Part shown: positions 31,182-42,631 of the stretch, piece by piece | Numbering within the stretch: the first letter of the stretch is position 1 | How the letters are laid out: each line of letters opens with the position of its first letter | Origin: Hemileia vastatrix | Lineage: Eukaryota; Basidiomycota; Pucciniomycetes; Pucciniales; Zaghouaniaceae | NCBI GenBank assembly: GCA_030280995.1 | Contig: JASXTE010000004.1 | Coordinates: forward strand, 16,705,501-16,769,500 | Length of the DNA: 64,000 nucleotides | Reading direction: 5' to 3' | Notes under the pieces: generated by a model | What the model was told of the DNA's origin: nothing | What the model saw: only the letters and a program-made list of their open reading frames with translations | The model's database searches: none | Made by a program: the position numbers and the translations under genes

Positions 31182-31772
31182 TCACTCTAAAAAAGACAGA
31201 CTCTCACTAGAGCCTGAGCCACACTCCAAAAAACCAGAGGCAGCACCCACTTCCCTTCTTCTCCTACAACAATCCATGCACTGGCACATTGAAGACAAGC
31301 CAGGCCTGGTCTCCCAACCATCATCTCCAGGAGATGACAGCCTTATGTGAAGTCTTCTTTCATCTTGACCATTAAACTCCAAACTGATTCCCATATCAAA
31401 CCAATAACTAATTTTTGCCTGGAAATCCATCAAGAATGGTCCACCCAAAACAGCTTTTACATTACCTTGGGCAATGTAAAAATGAACCTTCCCTGAGGCC
31501 CCACCAACATCCAGCTTCACAAATTCAGCTATTCCAATCAACTCAGTGACATGGCCACCAATCCCTCTTAAATTTCCACAAATTCCTGTCTTGATGGGGA
31601 GGCCCAGATTAGTAGCCTCAAACAAAGAAATCAGGTTAATCTGAGAGCCTGAATCAACCAATGCCCTAGCCTCCCTGCCATTCAGAGTGACATTGACATA
31701 ACCCAGAGGTGCAGAAAAATGAGTCTCCAATCCCTCACCAAACTTCTCAGCAGAATCACAGATGTATTCCAC
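31182..31772 (-). pseudogene. pol: Aspartic protease of element C
   Basis: Open for 196 codons. Begins EYICDSAEKFGEGLETHFSA, then PLGYVNVTLNGREARALVDS and GSQINLIS (the DSG active site is intact), the flap GNLRGIGGHVTELIGIAEF, KVHFYIAQGNVKAVLGGPFL, and the conserved LHIRLSSPGDDGWETRPGLS tail with a Cys-rich CMDCCRRRREVG end. The best protease copy among the minus-strand elements. Confidence 0.8.
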
Positions 31773-32805
31773 CTCCCCACAAGAAACCCTTCTCCTGGTC
31801 TACAACTTTTTCTGTCTATCAGCCAACCCAGGACTGAAAGAATACAACTACCCTTAAGAAAGGGAAACCTGAACCTGATTAATCCTTTCCAGAACAGAGT
31901 ACATACCATTAGATTGACCAGAAACTACTGGCCTCTCAAAGTGAGCCATTGGCTTCACTACCTTGGTCCTAGATGATTCTTGAGGACCAGAATCACCAAC
32001 AGATTTACCATCAACAGGAATCAAACCAGATCCCTCACCAGAACCTCTAACTCCAGCAGGCTTTGGCAAAGAAGCCAAAGGGACATCCACCTCAGAGTCA
32101 GAATCAACATCCATAGGCATTGGATCACCATTCATGTTTAATGCACCAAAACTAGGGGGGCCCATGTCAGCCATACCCTTCTTAATCTTGTATAGCTCCT
32201 CTTTGCTGTACTTATTGCTAGCTTCACTCAGCTTAGGATCAATATTTGAAGCCTTAGACTTTGGTTGGACCTGAGAACTGCTCTTAGGCTTTCCCAACTT
32301 TCCTGCTTCTACATCATAAACACCAGCCAAGAATTCAACACTTGAATGTCCACCACAAGAATTCAACTCCAAACAACCAAAGGAAGTAGAAAAGGAAACC
32401 TTATTAACCTCCTTCCCTTTTACCTTGACATCATTATCTTCCTTACCAGAAGACTTCCCCTGATCGGGAATCTCCTCAAACCTTGGCCTCCTCTGATTGA
32501 GACCACTCCTTCTCCTGACCAAATCAACAGGCGCCTGCCCTTCACTGGGCTTCACAAATGAGCCATCAGGGAACTTGAACACCCTGCCATCAAACTCCAC
32601 CTTTACCTCTGACACATATCTGTTCAGAGCCCAACAATCATTGGACCTTTTTCCTCTCCTACTACAATAGGAGCACACCCAAGGATCACTCCTACCATCC
32701 CTCCTATCAAAATCTCTAGGCTGAGAAGGAGCCTTATTGGCCTTCTTAGCCTCCTAAACAAAAATATGTAGATGTTTTTGTAGATCAGCCAACTGCTCCA
32801 CCACT
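31773..32805 (-). pseudogene. gag: C-terminal Gag and Gag-protease linker of element C
   Basis: From the edge of element B: VVEQLADLQKHLHIFVQEAK, then a knuckle CSYCSRRGKRSNDC in which the zinc-binding His is Lys, then FKFPDGSFVKPSEGQAPVDL, Lys/Glu-rich text, the KGMADMGPPSFGALNMNG block and DSDSEVDVPLASLPKPAG. The frame closes near 31854 with ERINQVQVSLS. It is the left part of a Gag whose N terminus is at 42632-43382, separated by the insertion of B. Confidence 0.75.
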
Positions 32806-32810
32806 GGGTC

Positions 32811-33874
32811 TGTTAGCCAGGAATAAGAAAGAGCTGAAAAAATAGTTAATAAAGATTGAATAAAAGTGAAAAGAATGTAGAAACAGAGATATAGGAATAT
32901 AGGGAAGCAGGAACAGCAAGCAAGTAAAATGCAGGAAGATAAGGGAACAGGGATATGCAGGAAAATACAAATGCAGGGAGATAAGGAAGCAGGGAAAGTA
33001 TGCAGGCAGATAAAGATACAGGAATAAATGCAGGAATATGCATGTAAGCAGATAAAGATGCAGGAATAAATGCAGGAATATGCATGCAAGCAGATAAAGA
33101 TGCAGGAATAAATGAAGGAATATGCATGCAAGTAGATAAGAAGTCAGGTGTACATATAAAGGAATGCAGGGTTTCTTAAAACATGGATGAGTAAACACAT
33201 GTAAATAGTATGAATGAAATAAGATATAAGGGGGTGATTTCCTCTAGAAATCACCATCTGCTTTTACCACAACTTAAACCTGATACTTTTAGTATTATTG
33301 AAGTTACTACTGTTGTAGTCTCTTGAGTCTTAATAATTAAATATCATTACAGCTATATTGAGTGAGGTCCACTGCATAGGGTAATATATTTATTATTAGC
33401 TTCCCCTTATCATTTAATATAAATTCAATATTATATTATTGATATTGTATCTTAAATAGGTAATCTCTATTCCTCAGTAGATTATAAATATTGATATCTT
33501 ATTCCTGGTTCCCAACTTGTTGATTAATCCAAGTAAGAATTGCAGAAGCATAAGTACTCTATTTTAATATATTGTTTTAATAACTTACTAGTCCGGGTAA
33601 CTTATTTACATACTTTAGTTTGGGACCTGGTTTATATTGTATATAAACAGACGTGGGAATAACTATACATAGTATTTAAATATTGTTATAACACTAAATT
33701 GAGTGATTTATATTATTATATAAACAGTACCTGGTTTATAACATATAATCAAAGCTATAAATAGTGTGGGATTTTATAGTATAATATTATACCTAACCTT
33801 GGTTTAATTCTATTCAGACCTTATTGCTGCTGATAAGACTTAATTATACCTCTTACAGTGACTCAGGCCTGACA
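32811..33874 (+). repeat. 5' LTR of element B
   Basis: Starts TGTTAGCCAGG, ends CAGGCCTGACA. A TATA box (TATAAAGG, 33155-33162) lies downstream of a tandem array of 42-bp units (about 33004-33139: AGATAAAGATGCAGGAATAA and onward, three copies). The array directly upstream of the TATA is a plausible promoter enhancer. The open minus-strand frames over it (HAYSCIYSCIF repeats) are artefacts of the tandem repeat. Confidence 0.95.
33155..33162 (+). promoter_or_regulatory. TATA box of element B 5' LTR
   Basis: TATAAAGG, conserved at 41907-41914 in the 3' LTR, immediately after the 42-bp repeat array. Confidence 0.5.
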
Positions 33875-34844
33875 TTTTAGGGTCTTTCCTTTGAAAAAAA
33901 CAGACACCTCATTCAGTGTAGTGTCAAGAATTTTTTAAAAAAAAAATATATATATATACTTAAATACAATAAAATAGAATTCAACATATTATTTAACAAG
34001 AATTAATATTATTGAAGATTTATTACAACAAATATTATTATATTATTAAGATAACAGCTCTCATAACAAAAAAAAGTAAAATAAATATAGTTAAATAAAA
34101 AACAAGTATAGTTTTATAACTCTTCTATATATATTGATATAGTTTTATATATAGATATATTTTCATACTTTTAACCTTTTTGTTACTAGCTTTTAATTTT
34201 TTAGGGATAGATACGACATTTTAATTTTTTTTTGTTCACAATAAAAAAAAATATATATATAGATAGATACATATACAGTAAATATATATATATTTATAAG
34301 GATATAACACGTTAAGATAAATTTGGATAAATAACACAATAGAATATTGTTATAGTCATATTTATATTAAAATTATTCGGGACATTGGCCCACAGTTTAT
34401 TAGTTTATTTTTTTATTCTCTTCTTCTTTACTTTTGGTCAGATTAGTATAAATACATAAAAAAAATAAAATAAAACTACTGGCTAGAATTCGATAATCAG
34501 AAATAAAAATAGAGGTTATAAAGTAAGAAAATAAAAAATAAATAAAAAATAAATGGTCTATAAAAAGAAGAAAGGAAGGAAGAGAAAGAAAAAAAAAGAA
34601 CAAAGAGAAATATATAACAACAGACAATAATAAAAAAAAAACGGTGCATAAGAAGTAAACGCAAGAAAGAAAAAAAAAAATGGGCATAATAACAAAATAA
34701 AACAAACAGGAGAAGCGGGCAATTGAAAAAAAAAAAACAAATAATAAAATAATAAAATGGAAGGAGAAACAAGAAGATTGAGAAGAATAAAAAAATTACA
34801 ACCTGAAAACGAACCACTACAATTGACATCAAAATATAACTAAA
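33875..34844 (+). other. Leader of element B
   Basis: Begins TTTTAGGGTCTTTCC, the stretch shared with element A's leader (candidate primer site). The rest is very AT-rich. Purine-rich sequence from 34500 to 34840 could encode a Lys-rich Gag N terminus (MVYKKKKGRKRKKKK near 34552), but no frame stays open. Minus-strand frames at 34400-34862 are poly-Phe shadows of the A-rich strand. Confidence 0.5.
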
Positions 34845-37773
34845 ATGGAAAATCAAGTTCAAGAATTAACAATAATGAATCAAATGCATCTAGTGAGTAC
34901 AAAGACTATACTAATAAAATAATTGAAACTTATCAACCAAGTAAAAAAGGTAAATCAAGAAAACTTAATAAATCGTATACGCCAAATACTACGAGTGATA
35001 ATGAGAAGAGAATTGAAAGAAATGATGGAAGTAGAAATACGACCAGAAATGAATCAGATGAAAGAATTAGTAGAATGCTTAGAAGAGAATATAGAAGAAG
35101 CAGAAATAAATCACTATTGACTAGAAATGAAAGTGAATCAGATGGAGGAGAAACTACTTACTTTAAACAAAACAATGAAGATATTGAACGAAGTAGTGAA
35201 AACATACCGTCAATATATCTGGAACCTTCAAGAAGAGAACCGCAAAAAAACAAAACAAATCGACAACTTGACGAAAGGAGAAGAATCGTGGATAACCAAA
35301 ATTCTTCAATGGTCGGAGAAGAGAATCCAGTATGTCATAACCCATGGAAAAATGATGAAGAAAAAACTTACAAAATATTAAAATAGAACAGACATTGTCA
35401 GTATAGTCTAGTATATATGTATGATATAATAGTGTTATTTTATGGTCCTACTACTTATTAATAAATGATTTAGTGATTAAACCTCAGGGGAAGACTAATA
35501 GAATAGTTATACTCAAATAAAACTCACAATACTTGGATTTAAATGTGTGCTAGTGGTGGAAAATAGAAGAATAAAATATAGTTATAGCTATTATAAAGAT
35601 AATATCAATTTATAAGGGCTTTATGATATATTTCTGAATACTAATAATTGTATTGTAGTGTTTGTTTGAAGTGTAGTAATTGAATGATGATAATAAACCG
35701 TCAAAATCCCTCCTTACTTATACCTAAATCCACTGGAGTGCACAGACCTTCAATCCAGATGATGTCACTGCTATCCACGGCAATTACAGCACTGTGAGGG
35801 CCCATCACCTCCCCATGGCGTCCACTTCAAGCAGTTTCAACACCCAGACCTCCAGTAAGGACCCTCCATCACTATTAATAATAACACAGAGTCATACCAT
35901 AAATAGAAAACCCAGATAAAAGCGGATACCATAAAGAAACAGGTAAAATAAATAATCAAAAAGAGATTTAATGAAACTAAAAGCATATAAAGGAAACAAA
36001 TAAAATGTCCAAGCCCCCAATAACATCCCCAAGCATCCACATTAACCCAAAAACATCTTTCCAACCCATAAATCCGTGAATAACCATCCAAGGAAGTAAT
36101 TTTAGTTGTCCAAACTGGGTGTATGCGCCTGATATAGGTGTCTATGCTTCGGTAGGCGTTGTGAGTCCACTGATTTCGTCCATATGACCTAAAATAAGCA
36201 GAAAAACAAAGGTTATAGGCTATTAAGGGGCTAAAACCCACTTATATACCTAAATATACATAATATACTGCATATTTCACTGAATATGAGATTTATGTAT
36301 ACATATAAGCTTATGTATGTCAATAATTACTTCATATCACTTAAGATAAGTATATTATGACTCCATTAACACCTTAATAAGTATTATTAGGCCATGGATA
36401 AGCTATTTAAACTATTATAAATTATATAATAGAATAATAATTATATATATATATATAATAAAATAATATATATTATTATTTTAACCTTATTCTTAAGATA
36501 TAAGCTTAATTTACTTAAGGTTATCTTATTTTAAGCATAAGAAATACTCAGTCCTAAGGATATTTAGGCTGACAGACATTGACCTGGACGAAGGAACAAG
36601 TGGGACCAATAGAAGAAATGGAACTGAAAGATTGGATGGATGGATTAGCTATTAAACTGGAGGAAGCATTAGGTAATGATAAAAAAAATTAAAAAAATTA
36701 TACACAATAACTCAATAGCAATAGAAAATATAGTTACCAATGCATTACTACCTATAAATGATACTTTTCATGAAATTAAAAATATTAGTAGTATGAAGAG
36801 AAAAAAAGACAAGGAGAGAGAAAAGAGAGAGATTGAAAAATTAAAGCTATTTGACAAAACAATAGAAATGATAGATGATATAATGATCACAAATGAAGAA
36901 ACAATAACAAGTATAAAAGAAATAAAAGGAAATAATGAAGAATATATTAACGACATAAAAAGAGAAATTAAAGAATGACACCAGAAAGAAGTAGAACCTA
37001 AGGTGAAAAACATAGAATCAATAGTAGAAGATATCAAGACGGAAATAAAAAACACCAAAAAGAAAACTTATAATCAAGAAGAACAAAATATAAATAAAAT
37101 AAACCCCAAAGACTACCCAAGAATAGAGAATTTCCCAATATTCTATGGAGAAGGAACATATAACCATATGGAATTTATAAATAACATTGAAGTACTAAAA
37201 AATGATTTCAATATGCCAGATATATATATTATATCAAAACAAGGATCAATATTTAAAGGAGAAGCAAGAGATTGGTATTTAAAAACAAGATTAGAAAGTA
37301 ATGCAAAAACATGGAATGACTGGAAAGAAAGGATTATAGAGAAATTTTCAACAAGAACATGGAAAGTAAGAATGAGAAATCACATTAAAAATAACAAATT
37401 AAATTCAGAAAGAGCAAAAAACCCAGGAAGGTGGTTCATGAATTTAGCATATAAATTAAAAGCAATAGAAAATACATAGGATGAAGATGAAATAATAGAA
37501 TTTATAATGCTAAAATTACCTGGTAAAATACAAAATGATATGCAAGCAAGATGGAGAAGAGGCCAAAAATTAGACACTTTTTGCCACCAATTAGATGAAT
37601 TAATACAAAATGATCCATTATACAGGACAAACACATTTTATGAACCAAATTACAAGAAGGGACATCAAGAACAAGAAAAGAAGAAACCAATAAACTCAAA
37701 TATACAATGTTATATATGCAATAAAAAGGACATTACAGTAATACATGTCCAAATAAGAAGATACAAAATATAG
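34845..37773 (+). pseudogene. gag: Gag of element B, split by a solo LTR
   Basis: From ATG 34845 one frame runs MENQVQELTIMNQMH to 35381 with stops at 34920 and 35118. It is a coiled coil (NKTMKILNEVV, YRQYIWNLQEENRKKTKQID). The solo LTR and its TSD occupy 35391-36579. Afterwards the frame continues as GPIEEMELKDWMDGLAIKLE, shifts in an A run near 36690, and proceeds (36676-36978, 37003-37479, 37507-37773; TGA 36976, TAG 37477). The gag core begins PRIENFPIFYGEGTYNHMEF and contains ARDWYLKTRLE and WNDWKERI. The knuckle starts CYICNKK; its GHYSNTC half is in the next frame, so one base was lost near 37725. Gag and Pol were probably one ORF, as in A. Confidence 0.75.
35396..36574. repeat. Solo LTR (LTR-I family) inserted in element B gag
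   Basis: 1179 bp, TGTCAGTATAG...TTAGGCTGACA, with an exact target duplication GACAT at 35391-35395 and 36575-36579. A partial copy of the same LTR lies at 50941-51459 and a fragment at 8541-8572. No gene inside; the frame at 35837-36241 lies within the LTR and has no counterpart in the other copy. Confidence 0.9.
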
Positions 37774-38429
37774 ATATAGAAGAAGAGAAAGAAACAGAAA
37801 TAAACGATGAGGAAGAAGAAGATACAGATGAAAGTGAGAAAGAAGATGAAGAAATGGAAGAATATACAGTAAATATAGAAAAAGAAGACATAGAAATAAA
37901 TTCAGTTGAAGAAATAACACAAGAAATGGAACTTTCTGAACACAACATCAGAGCTAAAATTATAAAAGAAGACAGTGGATATGAAAATAGCATACCAGCG
38001 ATGACATTAGCATATATGAATAAATATTTAACCAAAATTTACATTGACTCAGGAGCAACATGTTCAATAATAAGTGATATATTAGTTAACAAAATAAATC
38101 AAAAATCAAAAATAAAGGACATAAATAAGAAGTATAGACTAATTGGATTGGGAGGAAGCTTAGAAAAAATAGGAAAGATGGAACTAGAAATAGTGTTCCC
38201 ACACAAGCAAAGCAATACAATAATACAAATTGAAACAATTGTGATAAAAAATATGCGTAATGAGAACACAATTATACTAGGAAATGAAAATTTGTATAAA
38301 CATGGGTTTAAAATAAATTACTTTGAGAAGGAATTCACAATAGGAACAGATTCAAAGAAGAAATTTAAATTATTGAATAAACAACCTGAATTGAAGATAT
38401 ATAATATAGAAGAAAAAAGAATAGAATGA
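37726..38429 (+). pseudogene. pol: Knuckle end and aspartic protease of element B Pol
   Basis: The Pol frame can be read upstream into GHYSNTCPNKK (second half of the zinc knuckle) and an acidic Glu-rich stretch (37780-37930). The protease has KIYIDSGATCSIISDILVNK, the flap-like KYRLIGLGGSLEKIGKMEL, and NTIILGNENLYKHGFKINYF. TGA at 38427 interrupts the frame before RT. No frameshift from here to 41528. Confidence 0.8.
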
Positions 38430-39998
38430 TTTGAAAAAGAACTAGAGAATATTAAAATAAATGAAAATCTAGAAGGAAAAGAAAAGGAAGAAATACTAAC
38501 AATAATAAAAAAGAATAAAGAAGCATTTTCATTTGGAAGTAAGAAACTAGGGAAGATTAGAAACTATGAAGTTAAAATACAACTAACATGTGAAGAACCA
38601 TATCCTACAGCATTAAGAAGAAAAGTATATAATACAAGTCCAAGAAACAAAGAAAAAATTGAAAAACATATTAAAGAATTGAAAGAATTAAAAGTAATTA
38701 AGGAAGTAACAGAAGTAGGAGGCAAATGTATAACAGCTCCAGTAATTATCACATATCATAATGGGAAATCAAGAATGTGTGGAGATTTTAGAGCACTAAA
38801 CACTTATACCATATCAGATTCATATCCAATGCCAAGAATAGATCAAACAATAGCAACAATAAAAGGAGCAAAATACATAACAACTATGAACATCTTTAAA
38901 GGATAACATCAAATAAAGGTAGAAGAAAGTACTAGAGAGCTACTGAGAATAATATGTCACATGGGAGTATTTGAATACTTATTAATGCCATTTGGTATTA
39001 AGAATGGACCAGCAGTATTTCAAAGAATAATGGAACAAACATATTATGAAGAAATAAGAGAAGGATGGCTTAAAATATATATTGATGATATAATAATATT
39101 ATCAAAAACAATAGAAGAACACAAACAACATTTAGATAATGTATTAGAAAAAGCTATAAAAATTGGAATAAGAATAAGTATACCAAAATGCAAATTTGGA
39201 TATCAAGAATTAATAGCATTGGGCCATAAGATATCAGGAATATATATATCAGCAGAAGAAGCAAAAGTGGCCCCAATAAAAAATAAGCAACTACCACAAA
39301 CAGTGAAACAAATCCAAAGTTTTTTAGGATTTTGCAGCTATTATAGACAATATATAAAGAACTATGCACAAATAAGTAAGCCACTATATAAATTATTAGA
39401 GAAAAATACAATATTTGAAATAATAAAAGAGAGAGTAGAAGCATTTGAAGAATTAAAGAGAAAATTAACATCAACACCAGTACTAATATTACCAGACTGG
39501 AAAAAGCCTTTCATAGTTTATGTAGATGCAAGTTTCACAGGATTAGGAGCAGCCTTACATCCAATACAAATTATAAATGAAGAACCAAAAGAATTACCAA
39601 TATGCTTTATATCAAGACAACTAAGAAATGGTAAACTAAGATATGGAGCAACTCAATTAGAATGTTTATGTGTAATATGGGCTTTGGAAAAGTTATATTA
39701 CTATCTGAATGGATCAAAATTTTAAATAATTACAGACTGTACAGAAATCAAAAGCCTATTAAATATGCAGACAACAAACAGACATATGCTGAGATGGCAA
39801 CTGGCAATACAAGAATTCAGAGGGAATATGACAATAATACATAGGGAAGGAATGAAACATCAAAATGCAGATGCGTTAAGTAGGGATCCATTACCAAACA
39901 ATGAAATGAATCCAGAAGCACAAGAAGAAGAGATGGAAATAATGGGAATAACAACAATTGAACTTAGTGAAGAATTTTGGGAAAAAATAAAGAGTTAA
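38430..39998 (+). pseudogene. pol: Reverse transcriptase and RNase H of element B
   Basis: A single frame with TAA at 38904 (in the KG-x-HQIK block), 39723 and 39996. RT: SRMCGDFRALNTYT, SYPMPRIDQTIATIKG, YLLMPFGIKNGPAVFQR, active site IYIDDIIILSKT (intact), and LQ-type thumb QSFLGFCSYYRQYIKNYAQI. RNase H: FIVYVDASFTGLGAALHP, YGATQLECLCVIWALEK, ITDCTEIKSLL, then MLRWQLAIQEF and HQNADALSRDP. Catalytic residues are present; only nonsense changes break it. Confidence 0.88.
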
Positions 39999-41528
39999 TA
40001 TAGGGAAGATAAGAACATAAATACCATACAAAATATACTACAAAAACCAGAGAAAAAAGAGATGAAGGAAAAACTAGACAAAGAATATAAAGCATTATTA
40101 GAATAAAATAAATTGACAATAATTGATGAATTTTTATATTATAAAGAGAATTATCAAACAAGAATAGTAATTACAGACAGGAAAATGATATAAGAAGTTT
40201 TAAGAATGTGTCATGATGAAATATTATCAGGACATTTCTCAATAGAATAAAAACTAAGAAGGGTAGAACAAACAGCATGGTGGTATAATTACATTAAAGA
40301 TACAAAAGAATATGTTAAAACATGTGAAATATGCCAAAAATCAAACAGATATACAGGGAAAAAATTTGGATTACTAAAAGAAATTGAAACACCAACAAAA
40401 CCATGGGAAATAATAAATATGGACTTTGTAACAGCACTACCACCAGCAGGACCTATAGATTATAATTCAATACTAGTAATAGTAGATAGATTAAGTAAAA
40501 GGGAAAAATTTATACCAACACATAAAGAAGTAGATACACAACAACTAGCAATATCATTTTGGATGAGAATAATTTCAGATGTAGGCCTACCTAGGATTAT
40601 AATCAGTGACAGAGACCCGAAATTCACATCAGAATTATGGAAAAATCTAATGACATTATCGGGATGTTCACTATAATTCTCAACAGCTTATCACCCACAA
40701 ACAGATGGATTAGCAGAAAGAATGATACAAACTTTGGAAGACATGCTAAGAAGATACATTGCTTTTGGGATAAATTATAAAGACAAACAAGGATTCATAC
40801 ATGATTGGTACACACTATTACCTGCTCTAGAGTATGCTTATAATTCAAGAAAACATAGCACATCAGGAAAAACACCATTTGAATTAGAGAGAGGATATAT
40901 TCCAATAAATACATTATTCTATCTAAAAGATAAACTAATGGACATTAAATTACACCCAAATTCAATAATAATATCAGATATGTTAGAAAAAGCAAGGATA
41001 CATGCACAACAAGCAGTAAATAAAGCACATGAATACTCAAAACAAAGATGGGATCAACATAATCAAGAACCAGATCTTGAAATAGGTGACTGGGTATTAA
41101 TCTCTACTAAGAATTTTTTCAACTTACCAGGACCAAAGAAACTACAAGATCCATTTATAGGACCTTTTTTAATCATAGAAAAACATGGAAAAAATGCTAT
41201 TGAAGTAGAACTACCAACAGAATATCAGAAAAGACATCCAACATTCCCAGTATCACTAGCCAAAAAGTATTTTAAAAATAATGAAGAAAAATTTGACATA
41301 AGGAATAGTAAACAAAATCCAAAAGAAATAAAAGGAAAAGAGGACATAATTGAAAAAAAAATAGATGAAAAAATAACAAAAATAGGAAAAAAAGAAGAAA
41401 TACTTTATTTAGTAAGATAAAAGAAAAAATCAGCAGAAAATGATAAATGGATAACATTAGAAGGGATAGGTGAAAGAGATAAATTACTAAGAGATTATAG
41501 ATACAAAAAGAAAGCCTATAAAGGATAA
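39999..41528 (+). pseudogene. pol: Integrase with chromodomain-like C terminus, element B
   Basis: Same frame as RT, with TAA at 40104, 40191, 40248, 40674 and 41418 and a terminal TAA at 41526. HHCC: CHDEILSGHF and CEICQKSNR. Core: INMDFVTALPPAGPIDYNS, ISDRDPKFTSELW, and TAYHPQTDGLAERMIQTLED (all three acidic residues present). The C-terminal part has GDWVLISTKNF, KKLQDPFIGPFLII and HPTFPVSLAKKYF. It ends EILYLVR, stop, KKKSAENDKWITLEGIGERD, which looks like a short chromodomain whose first Trp was lost at the 41418 stop. Confidence 0.88.
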
Positions 41529-41554
41529 ACATTTTTTTAATTATTTTTTTAGTA

Positions 41555-41562
41555 AGAGGGAA
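41555..41562 (+). promoter_or_regulatory. Polypurine tract of element B
   Basis: AGAGGGAA immediately before the 3' LTR start (TGTCAGCC at 41563). Confidence 0.6.
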
Positions 41563-42626
41563 TGTCAGCCAGGAATAAGAAAGAGCTGACAAAATAGTTA
41601 ATAAATATTGAATAAAAGTGAAAAGAATGTAGAAATAGAGATATAGGAATATAGGGAAGCAGGAACAGCAAGCAAGTAAAATGCAGGAAGATAAGGGAAC
41701 AGGGATATGCAGGAAAATACAAATGCAGGGAGATAAGGAAGCAGGGAAAGTATGCAGGCAGATAAAGATACAGGAATAAATGCAGGAATATGCATGTAAG
41801 CAGATAAAGATGCAGGAATAAATGCAGGAATATGCATGCAAGCAGATAAAGATGCAGGAATAAATGAAGGAATATGCATGCAAGCAGATAAGAAGTCATG
41901 TGTACATATAAAGGAATGCAGGGTTGCTTAAAACATGGATGAGTAAACACATGTAAATAGTATGAATGAAATAAGATATAAGGGGGTGATTTCCTCTAGA
42001 AATCACCATCTGCTTTTACCACAACTTAAACCTGATACTTTTAGTATTATTGAAGTTACTACTTTTGTAGTCTCTTGAGTCTTAATAATTAAATATCATT
42101 ACAGCTATATTGAGTGAGGTCCACTGCATAGGGTAATATATTTATTATTAGCTTCCCCTTATCATTTAATATAAATTCAATATTATATTATTGATATTGT
42201 ATCTTAAATAGGTAAGCTCTATTCCTCAGTAGACTATAAATATTGATATCTTATTCCTGGTTCCCAACTTGTTGATTAATCCAAGTAAGAATTGCAGAAG
42301 CATAAGTACTCTATTTTAATATATTGTTTTAATAACTTACTAGTCCGGGTAACTTATTTACATACTTTAGTTTGGAACCTGGTTTATATTGTATATAAAC
42401 AGACGTGTGAATAACTATACATAGTATTTAAATATTATTATAACACTAAATTGAGTGATTTATATTATTATATAATCAGTACCTGGATTATAACATATAA
42501 TCAAAGTTATAAATAGTGTGGGATTTTATAGTATAATATTATACCCAACCTTGGTTTAGTTCTATTCAGACCTTAGTGCTGCTGAAAAGACTTAATTATA
42601 CCTCTTAAAGTGACTCAGGCCTGACA
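41563..42626 (+). repeat. 3' LTR of element B
   Basis: 1064 bp, same length as the 5' LTR with about 20 substitutions and no indel noticed. Ends CAGGCCTGACA and is followed by the GGGTC duplication. Confidence 0.95.
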
Positions 42627-42631
42627 GGGTC

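Larger units (their letters stand above)
32811..42626 (+). mobile_element. Element B: full-length Ty3/gypsy chromovirus-like element
   Basis: 9816 bp with two LTRs of 1064 bp each and an exact target duplication GGGTC (32806-32810 and 42627-42631). Inserted in the gag of element C in opposite orientation. Order: LTR, leader, gag (with a solo LTR inside), protease, RT, RNase H, integrase with chromodomain-like end, polypurine tract, LTR. LTR differences, about 20 by eye, indicate the youngest full element here. Confidence 0.95.

Noticed and set aside
32754..33198. Open frames of repeated HAYSCIYSCIFICL text on the minus strand (also 41272-41950)
   Set aside because: They are the reverse reading of the 42-bp tandem repeats in the two LTRs of element B; no independent coding evidence.
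34400..34862. Phe/Leu-rich membrane-like frames on the minus strand
   Set aside because: Shadow of an A/G-rich leader on the plus strand of element B; pure composition artefact.
37854..41528. Alternative genetic code with TAA as a sense codon, suggested by many in-frame TAA in B Pol
   Set aside because: Stops in B also include TGA and TAG, TAA sits at sites of different amino acids, and A's long ORFs end normally at TAA. Decay is simpler.
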